Below are positions 12,946 through 23,295 of a DNA stretch of 64,000 bases, piece after piece. The position numbers and the translations under genes are program-made. Every line of letters starts with the position of its first letter. The stretch's first letter is position 1. The DNA comes from a bacterium (GTDB lineage Bacteria > Bacillota > Bacilli > Lactobacillales > Streptococcaceae): NCBI GenBank assembly GCA_905221035.1, contig CAJNBP010000001.1, positions 62,001 through 126,000 of the forward strand. The letters are read 5' to 3'. Below the pieces are notes generated by a model that ran no database searches, had not been told where the DNA came from, and saw only the letters and a program-made list of their open reading frames with translations.

Positions 12946-14928
12946 ATGAAAAAACGAGTTTTTTTAGCGACTGGAATTGCCGTTTTGTCTACTGCTGTTC
13001 TAGCAGCGTGTTCATCTGGTAATGATAATAAAGATGCTACTAGACCAGTGAATTATGCTTATGTGTTTACATCAGATCCTGTTACTTTAGATTATACAGT
13101 TTCTGGTAATGTCAGCACTAAACAGATTACAGGTAATGTTATTGATGGATTACTAGAAAATGACCAATATGGGAATCTGATCCCATCAGTTGCAGAAGAT
13201 TGGACTGTTTCTAAAGATGGCTTGACCTATACCTATAAAATCCGTCAGGGTGTCAAGTGGTATACCAATGAGGGAGAGGAGTATGGTGAAGTTAAGGCTC
13301 AGGACTTTGTAGCAGGTCTGAAGCATGCAGCTGATAAGAAATCACAGGCATTATATTTGGTACAGGATTCTATCAAAGGATTGGATGACTATGTAAATGG
13401 GAAAACAACAGATTTTTCTACTGTTGGTGTAAAAGCAACGGATGATTATACTCTTGTTTATACCTTGAATCATCCAGAATCTTTCTGGAATTCGAAGACA
13501 ACAATGGGAGTTCTTGCTCCTATTAGCGAAGACTTTTTAGCTTCTAAAGGAGATGATTTTGGTAAGGCCACTGACGTTACGAGCATTCTCTACAACGGTC
13601 CTTATCTCCTCAAGGGTCTTACATCTAAGTCTTCTATCGAAATGACTAAAAACCAAAATTATTGGGATAAGCAGAATGTCTTTATTGATGATATCAAGTT
13701 ATCATTCTTTGATGGTCAAGATGCAGACTCTCTAGGACGCGGTTTTGATGAGGGACATTATCCAGCTGCTCCACTCTTTAAAAACTCTGCCAACTATGAA
13801 CGTCTAAAAGAAAAATACAAGGATAATATTGTATATAGTCAACAAAGAGGTGGCGTATTCTATATGTCTACTAATATTGATCGTGTGTCATACAATCATA
13901 CTGCTAAAACAAGTGATGCAGAAAAAACCTCTACTAAGAAAGCACTTTTAAACAAAGACTTCCGTCAAGCCTTGGCATTTGCTGCAGATCGTAAAGCAGC
14001 TGTTTCTCAGGTGTTTGGAGATGAAGTAGCGCCTCGTAAGTTGCGTACAAGTTTCACGCCTCCAACATTTGTACAAGTAGGAGATCAAACATTTGGTCAA
14101 GTAACTAAGACAGAATTGGATAAATTGGATAATGTTTGGCAAGATGTCAGTCTTGATGATGCGCAAGATTCACTTCATAACGTAGACAAGGCTAAAGCTA
14201 AGTTTGAATCTGCTAAGAAAACTCTTCAAGCTGATGGAGTACAGTTTCCGATTCATTTAGATCTTCCAGTTTCATCTACTCAAACAGATTTTATTCATCA
14301 AGCTCAGTCTTATAAACAATCAATTGAAGAAGCATTGGGTTCTGAAAATGTGGCTGTGGACATTCAACAGGTTTCTGATGATGAATTGGGAAGCATGACT
14401 GTTCTAGCGACATCAAATAATAATGTTGATTGGGACATTAATGTTAATAGTGGTTGGAGTCCGGATTATGCAGATCCGTCAACTTATCTAGATGTATTTG
14501 ATCCAACATCTGGACCAAATCTTCTTGGTTCCTTAGGTGTAACACCAGGTAAAGACAATCCAGCCCTTAAAACAGTTGGATTGGATAAATACAAAGAATT
14601 GATTGATGACGCAAACAGTGAGAAAACAGATCTGCAAAAACGTTATTCTAAATATGCTAAGGCTCAAGCTTGGTTAACAGATAGTGCTCTAGTTATTCCT
14701 GTACACTCAGACGGTGCCCAAATGCTTGTAACGAAGAAAGTATTAGGCAGTGGTGCTGATGGTTGGGTTGGTGACAAAACAGGCGATAACAGTTATAAAT
14801 ATCTTAAACTCCAAGACAAGATTGTCACTACTAAAGAAATGGATGAGTTCCGCAAGAAATTTGCTGATGAAAAAGGCAAATCCAATGCTGATTATCAGAA
14901 GAACTTAGACCGTCATATTCAAGACTAA
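12946..14928 (+). CDS. oligopeptide ABC transporter substrate-binding lipoprotein (AliA/AliB/AmiA family)
   Basis: Extracellular lipid-anchored peptide-binding protein of family 5 (SBP_bac_5). Lipobox LAAC at about residues 20-23 after a hydrophobic signal. The body carries VIDGLLENDQYGNLIPSVAEDW and NSGWSPDYADPSTYLD, typical of pneumococcal Ali proteins. 660 residues from ATG 12946, with AAAGGAG upstream; an earlier in-frame TTG is unlikely. No permease or ATPase genes are adjacent, so it probably delivers peptides to an Ami/Opp system encoded elsewhere. Monocistronic, with its own promoter and terminator. Confidence 0.92.
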   Translation: MKKRVFLATGIAVLSTAVLAACSSGNDNKDATRPVNYAYVFTSDPVTLDYTVSGNVSTKQITGNVIDGLLENDQYGNLIPSVAEDWTVSKDGLTYTYKIRQGVKWYTNEGEEYGEVKAQDFVAGLKHAADKKSQALYLVQDSIKGLDDYVNGKTTDFSTVGVKATDDYTLVYTLNHPESFWNSKTTMGVLAPISEDFLASKGDDFGKATDVTSILYNGPYLLKGLTSKSSIEMTKNQNYWDKQNVFIDDIKLSFFDGQDADSLGRGFDEGHYPAAPLFKNSANYERLKEKYKDNIVYSQQRGGVFYMSTNIDRVSYNHTAKTSDAEKTSTKKALLNKDFRQALAFAADRKAAVSQVFGDEVAPRKLRTSFTPPTFVQVGDQTFGQVTKTELDKLDNVWQDVSLDDAQDSLHNVDKAKAKFESAKKTLQADGVQFPIHLDLPVSSTQTDFIHQAQSYKQSIEEALGSENVAVDIQQVSDDELGSMTVLATSNNNVDWDINVNSGWSPDYADPSTYLDVFDPTSGPNLLGSLGVTPGKDNPALKTVGLDKYKELIDDANSEKTDLQKRYSKYAKAQAWLTDSALVIPVHSDGAQMLVTKKVLGSGADGWVGDKTGDNSYKYLKLQDKIVTTKEMDEFRKKFADEKGKSNADYQKNLDRHIQD

Positions 14929-14931
14929 TCG

Positions 14932-14957
14932 AATCTCCTCTTTTGAGGGGATTTTTT
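14932..14957 (+). terminator. rho-independent terminator
   Basis: AATCTCCTC/GAGGGGATT stem with TTTT loop and T-run; ends the oligopeptide-binding gene. Confidence 0.8.
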
Positions 14958-14971
14958 ATGTCGCTGTCTTC

Positions 14972-14990
14972 ATGTAAGCACTTTAAAAAA
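14972..14990 (+). repeat. 19-bp repeat upstream of the AI-2E family gene
   Basis: Exact second copy of the 19-mer at 12819-12837, again about 30-75 bases before an extended -10 promoter. Confidence 0.6.
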
Positions 14991-15010
14991 GAGTTATTTT
15001 GATTCAAAAA

Positions 15011-15019
15011 TGGTATAAT
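15011..15019 (+). promoter_or_regulatory. extended -10 promoter of the AI-2E family gene
   Basis: TGGTATAAT directly upstream of the gene's ribosome site GAAAGGAAG. Confidence 0.55.
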
Positions 15020-15045
15020 GAGAGAACAATAGAAAGGAAGTATTT

Positions 15046-16212
15046 ATGGAGCACAAAGAGAAACATTTTAACCTATCTTGGTTTTTCAAGTGGTTTTTGG
15101 ATAACAAGGCCATTACGGTATTTTTGGTAACCTTATTATTGGGACTCAATCTTTTTATTTTAAGCAAGATTAGTTTTTTATTTTCACCTGTTTTAGACTT
15201 TTTGGCAGTTGTGATGTTGCCGGTTATTCTATCCGGCCTGCTATATTATTTATTGAATCCCATTGTTGATTGGATGGAGAAGCATAAGATTAATCGCGTT
15301 ATAGCCATCAGTATTGTTTTTGTGATTATCGCTCTCTTTATCATTTGGGGCTTGGCAGTAGCCATTCCAAATCTGCAACGTCAGGTTTTAACATTTGCAA
15401 GAAATGTACCAATCTATCTCGAAGATGCAGATAGGGTTATTGATGATTTGGTCACCAAGCGTTTGCCAGATGATTTCAGACCCCAGTTAGAGCAAGTTTT
15501 GACAAACTTCTCTAGTCAGGCTACAGTTTGGGCGAGCAAGGTTTCTTCTCAGGCAGTCAACTGGGTGAGCGCCTTTATTAGCGGGGCATCTCAAGTGATT
15601 GTTGCCTTGATTATCGTTCCTTTCATGCTCTTTTATCTCTTGCGTGATGGGAAAGGTTTGCGCAACTATTTGACCCAATTCATGCCAACAAAATTGAAAG
15701 AACCTGTTGGACAAGTTTTATCCGATGTGAATCAACAGTTGTCCAACTATGTTCGAGGGCAAGTGACAGTGGCTATTATTGTAGCAGTAATGTTTATTAT
15801 CTTTTTCAAGATTATCGGTCTACGCTATGCGGTTACGCTGGGTGTTACTGCTGGTATTTTAAATCTGGTTCCTTATCTAGGTAGCTTCCTAGCCATGCTT
15901 CCTGCCCTAGTATTGGGCTTGATTGCAGGGCCAGTCATGCTGTTAAAAGTGGTGATTGTCTTTATCGTGGAACAAACTATTGAAGGCCGTTTTGTCTCTC
16001 CATTGATTTTGGGAAGTCAATTAAATATCCATCCCATTAATGTTCTCTTTGTCTTGTTAACTTCAGGATCCATGTTTGGTATTTGGGGAGTCTTACTCGG
16101 TATTCCAGTTTATGCCTCTGCTAAAGTTGTCATTTCAGCAATTTTTGAATGGTATAAGGTAGTCAGTGGCCTATATGAACTAGAAGGAGAGGAGGTCAAT
16201 AGTGAACAATAG
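15046..16212 (+). CDS. AI-2E family (PerM-like) membrane protein
   Basis: Integral membrane protein of the AI-2 exporter superfamily, whose members act as exporters or sodium/proton antiporters; the substrate is unknown here. 388 residues with about eight hydrophobic helices and the family motifs FMLFYLLRDG and LVPYLGSFLAMLPA. It overlaps the next gene by 11 bases. Confidence 0.88.
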   Translation: MEHKEKHFNLSWFFKWFLDNKAITVFLVTLLLGLNLFILSKISFLFSPVLDFLAVVMLPVILSGLLYYLLNPIVDWMEKHKINRVIAISIVFVIIALFIIWGLAVAIPNLQRQVLTFARNVPIYLEDADRVIDDLVTKRLPDDFRPQLEQVLTNFSSQATVWASKVSSQAVNWVSAFISGASQVIVALIIVPFMLFYLLRDGKGLRNYLTQFMPTKLKEPVGQVLSDVNQQLSNYVRGQVTVAIIVAVMFIIFFKIIGLRYAVTLGVTAGILNLVPYLGSFLAMLPALVLGLIAGPVMLLKVVIVFIVEQTIEGRFVSPLILGSQLNIHPINVLFVLLTSGSMFGIWGVLLGIPVYASAKVVISAIFEWYKVVSGLYELEGEEVNSEQ

Positions 16213-17431
16213 TCAACAGATGTTGCAGGCTTTGGAGGAACAAGATTTAACTAAGGCTGAGCATTATTTCGTCAAAGCTTTAGAAAGTGATCCAAGTGAC
16301 CTTCTTTATGAATTAGCGACTTATCTAGAAGGGATTGGTTTTTATCCTCAGGCCAAGGAAATTTACCTGAAAATTGTAGAGGATTTTTCAGAAGTTAATC
16401 TAAATCTAGCAGCAATTGCTAGCGAGGATGGTCAAATCGAAGAAGCCTTTGCCTATTTAGATGAAATCCAACCCGACAGTGACTGGTATATTTCGGCTTT
16501 GGTCCTTAAGGCAGACCTTTACCAGCTGGAAGGTTTGACAGATGTGGCGCGTGAGAAATTGTTAGAAGCATTGACTTATTCAGAGGATCCTCTCTTGATA
16601 TTGGGATTAGCAGAGTTGGATAGTGAGTTGGAAAATTATCAAGAGGCTATTCAAGGCTATGCCCAGTTAGATAATCGTACTATTTATGAGCAAACAGGCA
16701 TTTCTACCTATCAACGAATTGGTTTTGCCTATGCCCAGTTGGGGAAATTTGAAACGGCTACTGAGTTTTTAGAAAAAGCCCTGGAGTTAGAATACGATGA
16801 CCTAACAGCTTTTGAGTTAGCCAGTCTTTACTTTGATCAAGAAGAATACCAAAAAGCTGTCCTCTACTTTAAGCAGATCGATACTATCTCACCTGACTTT
16901 GAGGGATATGAGTATGGTTACAGTCAGGCCTTACATAAGGAGCATCAAGTTCAAGAAGCCCTGCGTATCGCTAAGCAAGGATTAGAGAAAAATCCTTTTG
17001 AAACTCGCCTATTACTAGCTGCTTCACAATTCTCTTATGAATTACATGATGCAAGTGGGGCAGAAAATTATCTTCTTACTGCAAAAGAAGACGCTGAGGA
17101 TACAGAAGAAATTTTACTCCGTCTAGCTACTATTTATCTGGAGCAGGAGCGTTATGAGGATATTTTAGACTTACAAAGCGAGGAACCAGAAAATCTTTTG
17201 ACCAAGTGGATGATTGCTCGTTCCTATCAAGAATTGGATGATTTGGATACTGCTTATGAGCATTACCAAGAATTAGCAGGAGATTTGAAGGACAATCCAG
17301 AATTTTTGGAACACTATATCTATCTCTTGCGTGAATTGGGCTACTTTGAAGAAGCAAAAGTCAAGGCTCAAGCTTACTTAAAACTGGTTCCAGATGATGT
17401 TCAAATGCAAGAACTATATGAGAGATTGTAA
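16202..17431 (+). CDS. tetratricopeptide-repeat protein
   Basis: 409-residue cytoplasmic protein, acidic and built almost wholly from TPR helices (for example YQRIGFAYAQLGKFETATEFLEKALELEYDD). Presumably a protein-interaction scaffold; no enzymatic domain is seen. Starts with GTG at 16202 inside the 3' end of the AI-2E gene, with GAAGGAGAGG as ribosome site, so the two are probably translationally coupled. Confidence 0.88.
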   Translation: MNNSQQMLQALEEQDLTKAEHYFVKALESDPSDLLYELATYLEGIGFYPQAKEIYLKIVEDFSEVNLNLAAIASEDGQIEEAFAYLDEIQPDSDWYISALVLKADLYQLEGLTDVAREKLLEALTYSEDPLLILGLAELDSELENYQEAIQGYAQLDNRTIYEQTGISTYQRIGFAYAQLGKFETATEFLEKALELEYDDLTAFELASLYFDQEEYQKAVLYFKQIDTISPDFEGYEYGYSQALHKEHQVQEALRIAKQGLEKNPFETRLLLAASQFSYELHDASGAENYLLTAKEDAEDTEEILLRLATIYLEQERYEDILDLQSEEPENLLTKWMIARSYQELDDLDTAYEHYQELAGDLKDNPEFLEHYIYLLRELGYFEEAKVKAQAYLKLVPDDVQMQELYERL

Positions 17432-17450
17432 GAATCTATTCGTTACAGAA

Positions 17451-17489
17451 AACTGCAAGTTATTACTAGAGGATAACTGCGGTTTTTTA
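17451..17489 (+). terminator. probable terminator of the TPR gene
   Basis: Imperfect stem AACTGCAAGTTATT/GATAACTGCGGTT followed by TTTTTT. Confidence 0.65.
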
Positions 17490-17524
17490 TTTTAAAAAGC
17501 AGTATTTTAAACAAATGTATTCTC

Positions 17525-17553
17525 TTGAAAAAAGTTATAACTAGGACTATAAT
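17525..17553 (+). promoter_or_regulatory. promoter of the MgtC-like gene
   Basis: TTGAAA (17525-17530), 17-bp spacer, TATAAT (17548-17553). Confidence 0.75.
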
Positions 17554-17584
17554 ATAAAATTATGAGTGATAGAGGAGGGAAATA

Positions 17585-18265
17585 ATGCTTGATACGATAG
17601 CTCTACCGATTGAAGTCCGACACATCATTCTCATTTTATTGTCTTGCTTTTCTGGTTTTATCATTGGCTATGAAAGAAAGTCTAAGCACAAGCAGGCTGG
17701 GAGAAAGACTCATATTTTGGTTGCCTTAACTGCAACTTTAATGATGATTTTATCAAAAGAAGCTTTCTTAGATACGCCTAATTATGATACTTCTAGGGTT
17801 GCGGCCCAAATTGTCAGTGGAATTAGTTTCATTGGTGGTGGTATTATTTTCATGAGGGACAAAAAAATTAGCGGTATCACCACAGCAGCTGGTATTTGGG
17901 CAACTGCAGGAATTGGGATGGCAATTGGGGCAGGATTTGCCTTTCTAGGCTTATTTTGTAGTCTAATTGTCGTCTCTGTCCAGAAAAGTAGCTCTAAATT
18001 TTTGAAAAGCGATACCCATTACCATATCAGAATGACTGGATTTGTGACCAATAAACCTTCAATTGATACCTTGAATATTCTCATTGAACAGAAGGGATTT
18101 TATAATCTAAATATTGATATGGAAAGGAATGAAAGTGGCTATAATCTCACAATTAGAGCTGATCACGATAAGTCCATTTCTTACAAAAATATGGCTGAGG
18201 TTTTATGGCAATGCGACGAGAATTTTTATATAAATCAGGTTAAGATAGTTTCATTAGAAGGATAG
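17585..18265 (+). CDS. MgtC/SapB family membrane protein
   Basis: 226 residues. The N-terminal four-to-five-helix MgtC domain carries GYERKSKHKQAGRKTHILVAL and GGGIIFMRDKKISGITTAAGIWATAGIGMAIG. A C-terminal cytoplasmic ACT-like domain of about 85 residues follows. MgtC proteins are linked to magnesium stress and intracellular survival; the function in streptococci is not established. Monocistronic, with a good promoter and a terminator that overlaps the stop codon. Confidence 0.9.
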   Translation: MLDTIALPIEVRHIILILLSCFSGFIIGYERKSKHKQAGRKTHILVALTATLMMILSKEAFLDTPNYDTSRVAAQIVSGISFIGGGIIFMRDKKISGITTAAGIWATAGIGMAIGAGFAFLGLFCSLIVVSVQKSSSKFLKSDTHYHIRMTGFVTNKPSIDTLNILIEQKGFYNLNIDMERNESGYNLTIRADHDKSISYKNMAEVLWQCDENFYINQVKIVSLEG

Positions 18266-18295
18266 GGTTTTGTTTTCATAGCAAAACTCTTTTTA
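18264..18295 (+). terminator. terminator overlapping the MgtC-like stop codon
   Basis: AGGGTTTTG/CAAAACTCT with one G-T pair, 9-base loop and T-run; the stem starts within TAG. Confidence 0.8.
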
Positions 18296-18321
18296 TTTAT
18301 AGAATTTTTTTACAAAAATAG

Positions 18322-18350
18322 TTGGCTATTTTGTTTATTTATGCTATAAT
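18322..18350 (+). promoter_or_regulatory. promoter of the amino-acid ABC transporter operon
   Basis: TTGGCT (18322-18327), 17-bp spacer, TATAAT (18345-18350) with an extended TG. Confidence 0.7.
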
Positions 18351-18378
18351 GGGAACAATTATTTTTAGGAGGTGCAGT

Positions 18379-19020
18379 ATGTCTTATTTGTTTGAGATAT
18401 TACCGAGTTTATTGAGCGGTGCAAGCATGACGTTACAGGTTTTTGCACTGGTCTTGATTTTTTCTATTCCCTTGGGCGTTTTGATTGCCTTTGCCTTGCA
18501 AGTCCATTGGAAGCTCCTCCATCATCTGATTAACATTTATATCTGGATTATGCGTGGGACCCCCTTGCTTTTGCAATTGATTTTTATCTATTATGTGCTC
18601 CCAAGTATTGGGATTCGTTTGGATCGTCTTCCTGCGGCTATCATTGCCTTTGTTTTGAATTATGCGGCTTACTTCGCTGAAATCTTTCGTGGGGGAATTG
18701 ATACCATTCCTAAAGGTCAATATGAGGCTGCTAAGGTCTTGAAGTTTAGTCCCTTTGCCACAGTGCGCTATATTATCTTACCCCAAGTGACCAAGATTGT
18801 TCTTCCTAGTGTCTTTAATGAGGTTATGAGTTTGGTCAAGGATACTTCTCTGGTCTATGCTCTAGGAATTTCAGACCTTATCTTGGCGAGTCGAACAGCT
18901 GCTAACCGTGATGCTAGTCTGGTTCCTATGTTCTTGGCAGGAGCCATTTACTTGATTTTGATTGGGATTGTGACAATCATTTCCAAAAAAGTTGAGAAGA
19001 AGTACAGTTACTATAGATAG
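18379..19020 (+). CDS. amino-acid ABC transporter permease
   Basis: HisM/GlnP-type inner-membrane permease (polar amino-acid class). 213 residues from ATG 18379, which has AGGAGG 7 bases upstream; an upstream in-frame extension would overlap the promoter. Five hydrophobic helices and the EAA loop YEAAKVLKFSPFATVRYIILPQ, which docks the ATPase. First gene of a permease-ATPase-binding protein operon. Confidence 0.93.
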   Translation: MSYLFEILPSLLSGASMTLQVFALVLIFSIPLGVLIAFALQVHWKLLHHLINIYIWIMRGTPLLLQLIFIYYVLPSIGIRLDRLPAAIIAFVLNYAAYFAEIFRGGIDTIPKGQYEAAKVLKFSPFATVRYIILPQVTKIVLPSVFNEVMSLVKDTSLVYALGISDLILASRTAANRDASLVPMFLAGAIYLILIGIVTIISKKVEKKYSYYR

Positions 19021-19029
19021 GAGGCTGCC

Positions 19030-19659
19030 ATGTTAGAATTACGAAATATCAATAAAGTCTTTGGTGAAAAGCAAATTTTGTCCAATTTCAGTCTAAAAAT
19101 TCCTGAAAAGCAAATTCTGGCTATCGTTGGGCCTTCTGGTGGAGGTAAGACAACTCTCTTACGTATGCTTGCAGGTCTTGAAACCATTGATTCAGGGCAA
19201 ATATTTTATAATGGAGAACCTTTAGAGTTGGATGAACTGGAGAAGCGCAATCTACTGGGATTTGTATTCCAAGATTTTCAACTTTTCCCTCATTTATCAG
19301 TTTTAGACAATTTGACCTTATCTCCTGTGAAAACAATGGGGATGAAGCAGGATGAGGCTGAGCAGAAGGCGCGTGGACTTTTGGAACAGTTAGGACTGGC
19401 AGGACATGCAGATGCTTATCCCTTCTCACTATCAGGTGGGCAAAAGCAGCGAGTGGCCTTGGCGCGTGCTATGATGATTGACCCAGAAATCATTGGCTAC
19501 GATGAACCAACTTCTGCCCTGGATCCGGAATTACGCTTGGAAGTGGAAAAACTAATCTTGCAAAATAGGGAACTTGGCATGACACAGATTGTGGTTACCC
19601 ACGATTTACAATTCGCTGAAAATATCGCAGATCAGATTCTCAAGGTTGAACCCAAGTAG
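19030..19659 (+). CDS. amino-acid ABC transporter ATP-binding protein
   Basis: ATPase of the importer. Walker A GPSGGGKTT, Q-loop FQDFQLFPHLSV, signature LSGGQKQRVALARAM, Walker B EIIGYDEPTSALD, H-loop VTHD. 209 residues, shorter than GlnQ (about 240) at the C-terminus but with all motifs intact. Nine bases after the permease. Confidence 0.95.
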   Translation: MLELRNINKVFGEKQILSNFSLKIPEKQILAIVGPSGGGKTTLLRMLAGLETIDSGQIFYNGEPLELDELEKRNLLGFVFQDFQLFPHLSVLDNLTLSPVKTMGMKQDEAEQKARGLLEQLGLAGHADAYPFSLSGGQKQRVALARAMMIDPEIIGYDEPTSALDPELRLEVEKLILQNRELGMTQIVVTHDLQFAENIADQILKVEPK

Positions 19660-19668
19660 GAGGTGCCA

Positions 19669-20508
19669 ATGACTAATAAGAAAATTGCTTTAGTATTGCT
19701 TTCGCTCCTGACTCTCTTTTTAACAGCTTGTACTCAGAAGGCTAGTGATCCCAAGCAAGATAACTGGGATAAGTATCAAGAGCAGGGAACCATTACTATT
19801 GGTTTTGATAATACCTTTGTACCCATGGGTTTTGAAGAAAAGAATGGCCAATATACAGGCTTTGATATTGATTTGGCGCAAGCAGTCTCTGAAAAATTAG
19901 GTGTCAAGGTGCAATTTCAACCAATTGACTGGGATATGAAGGAAACGGAACTGCAAAATGGAACCATAGATGCCATCTGGAATGGCTATTCTGCCACTGA
20001 TGAACGCCGAGAGAAGGTTGCCTTTAGCATTCCTTATATGGAAAATCAGCAAGTTCTGGTTGCGAAGAAAAGCCAGCAGATTCATTCGGTAGAGGATATG
20101 AAGGATAAGACCTTGGGAGCCCAAGCCGGTTCCTCTGGTTATTTGGATTTTGAAGCCCAGCCAGGTTTACTGAAAAATCGTGTCAAAGATCAGAAGGCCA
20201 ATCAGTACCAGAGTTTCAATGAAGCCTTGATTGATTTGAAAAATGACCGGATTGATGCTTTGTTGATTGACCGGGTTTATGCTAATTATTACCTCCAGTC
20301 TGAAGGAATATTAAATGATTACAATATCTTTTCAGCAGGATTTGAAAGTGAATCTTTTGCGGTCGGAGTTAGACCTGCTGACAAAAGATTACTACAAGCT
20401 TTAAACCAAGCCTTTATCGCACTACACCAAGAAGGAAAGTTCCAAGAGATTAGCCAAAAGTGGTTTGGAGAAGATGTAGTAACCAAAGAAGTGAAAAGTA
20501 GAGATTGA
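19669..20508 (+). CDS. amino-acid ABC transporter substrate-binding lipoprotein (AatB-like)
   Basis: Family 3 solute-binding lipoprotein; lipobox LTAC near residue 20. The binding fold starts TITIGFDNTFVPMGFEEKNGQYTGFDIDLA. The permease-ATPase-binding protein order and position resemble the pneumococcal AatB locus, so a cystine/arginine-type amino acid is a reasonable guess, but specificity is not readable. ATG 19669 follows AGGAGG; 279 residues. Confidence 0.92.
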   Translation: MTNKKIALVLLSLLTLFLTACTQKASDPKQDNWDKYQEQGTITIGFDNTFVPMGFEEKNGQYTGFDIDLAQAVSEKLGVKVQFQPIDWDMKETELQNGTIDAIWNGYSATDERREKVAFSIPYMENQQVLVAKKSQQIHSVEDMKDKTLGAQAGSSGYLDFEAQPGLLKNRVKDQKANQYQSFNEALIDLKNDRIDALLIDRVYANYYLQSEGILNDYNIFSAGFESESFAVGVRPADKRLLQALNQAFIALHQEGKFQEISQKWFGEDVVTKEVKSRD

Positions 20509-20528
20509 GTTTTCCTCAGTCTCTTTTT
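20501..20528 (+). terminator. terminator of the amino-acid ABC operon
   Basis: GAGATTGAG/CTCAGTCTC stem with one G-T pair and TTTTT; overlaps the stop codon. Confidence 0.75.
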
Positions 20529-20533
20529 GCATC

Positions 20534-20560
20534 GAAAAATCCCCTGGCAAGTACCAGAGG
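20534..20560 (-). terminator. terminator of lysS
   Basis: On the minus strand CCTCTGG/CCAGGGG with a 5- to 6-base loop, then ATTTTT. Confidence 0.7.
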
Positions 20561-20568
20561 ATAAGGGG

Positions 20569-22068
<1,500 letters not shown>

Positions 22069-22163
22069 CTAGTTTTACTCAAAATTGAATACGATGAGTC
22101 ATTTTTTGCGATACTCCCATTTTATCATAAATAACCAAGAAATTCACGGATAATCTTTCAAAA

Positions 22164-22198
22164 CTAAAAAGAACTTAACGCTAAAATCAAGTTCTTTG
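22164..22198 (-). terminator. terminator overlapping the phosphatase gene end
   Basis: AAGAACTT/AAGTTCTT inverted repeat with a 12-base loop; T-run on the minus strand. Confidence 0.65.
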
Positions 22199-22813
22199 TT
22201 GATAAGAGGTATCATTCCAAGTATCAAGAGTGAATCTTTCAAAATCATGGGTTTCTAAAATTGTCAGGCTGGCATTTGCTAGACCGCCATCTTTACGAAG
22301 AAGAGGCTCTTTATAACCTAGAAGAGTACGAAGACTGGCAGTAAGATTGGCGCCGTGGCCGACAATTAGAATATGCTCAGCCTGACTATCTTTGAGTGAT
22401 TTGATAAATTGGATAGTCCGTTGTGTTGTGCTATAGAGGGATTCAGCTCCGAACATTTTAGTATCAAACTTGGCAAGATTTGAACGAAAAGCCTGGATTT
22501 GTTGGGGATAAATAGCTTCCAAGGTTGCGATTTTCAAACCTTCTAATTTTCCCAGCTGCCACTCACGGAGATTCGGAACACATTCTAAAGGGCAGGGCGT
22601 CTGGAGTTGACTTTGGATAATTTCAGCAGATTTGACTGCTCGAGGTAAATCACTTGCATAAATCTGATCAAAAGGAATTTCCTTGAGATACTGACCAAGT
22701 TTTTTAAGGGTTTCAATGGATTCAGGAAGAAGGGGAGAATCGCCACTAGCACCTTGAAAGCGTCCTTCCTGATTCCAGACGGTACGACCGTGGCGGACAA
22801 AGTAGAGTTTCAT
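22187..22813 (-). CDS. histidine phosphatase family protein (phosphoglycerate-mutase-like)
   Basis: Phospho-histidine phosphatase fold: RHG motif FVRHGRTVWNQEGRFQG at the N-terminus (catalytic His about 8), second histidine in ILIVGHGANLTA. 208 residues. Substrate unknown; probably a broad phosphatase rather than a glycolytic mutase. Overlaps the YbaK gene by one base in a three-gene operon. Confidence 0.9.
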   Translation of the reverse strand: MKLYFVRHGRTVWNQEGRFQGASGDSPLLPESIETLKKLGQYLKEIPFDQIYASDLPRAVKSAEIIQSQLQTPCPLECVPNLREWQLGKLEGLKIATLEAIYPQQIQAFRSNLAKFDTKMFGAESLYSTTQRTIQFIKSLKDSQAEHILIVGHGANLTASLRTLLGYKEPLLRKDGGLANASLTILETHDFERFTLDTWNDTSYQQRT

Positions 22814-23295
22814 TACTTGCTGTCCTCCAAGATATCTGCAAAGTCAGCCTTTACAAAACTAGCTAAGTCTTGTGGAACGACGATAATGCTGTGACCAACT
22901 TCCCCAGCAGAGACAATCATTTGATCTAAGTCTAGAGCAATCTTATCGATAAAAATGGGGTAATTGTGTTTCTGACGAATACCAACAGGATTATTGGCTC
23001 CGTGAATGTATCCTGTTGTTTTTTCTAAGTCCTTTTGTGGAATCATGCTCACTTTTTTATTGCCAGAAATTTTAGCTAATTTCTTTTCAGACAAGTGTTG
23101 AGTGATAGGCACAATTCCAATAATCGGTCCTGTCTTGTCTCCCAAAAGGGCCAAGGTTTTGAAAATCTGATCTCGTTCATAACCTTGCGGAAGTTCTCCT
23201 TCCAGGGCATTGATTTGAATCCCTTGATGTTGGATACCTGCTTTAGACAGGATTTGTTCCACCAATGTTTTTTTGATTTTAACTTTTTTTGCCAT
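22813..23295 (-). CDS. ybaK: Cys-tRNA(Pro)/Cys-tRNA(Cys) deacylase YbaK/EbsC
   Basis: Trans-editing factor that hydrolyses mischarged Cys-tRNA(Pro). 160 residues; the conserved lysine-containing KVSMIPQKDLEKTTGYIHGANNPVG segment is the YbaK/ProX signature. One-base overlaps on both sides place it within the DUF368-ybaK-phosphatase operon. Confidence 0.93.
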   Translation of the reverse strand: MAKKVKIKKTLVEQILSKAGIQHQGIQINALEGELPQGYERDQIFKTLALLGDKTGPIIGIVPITQHLSEKKLAKISGNKKVSMIPQKDLEKTTGYIHGANNPVGIRQKHNYPIFIDKIALDLDQMIVSAGEVGHSIIVVPQDLASFVKADFADILEDSK

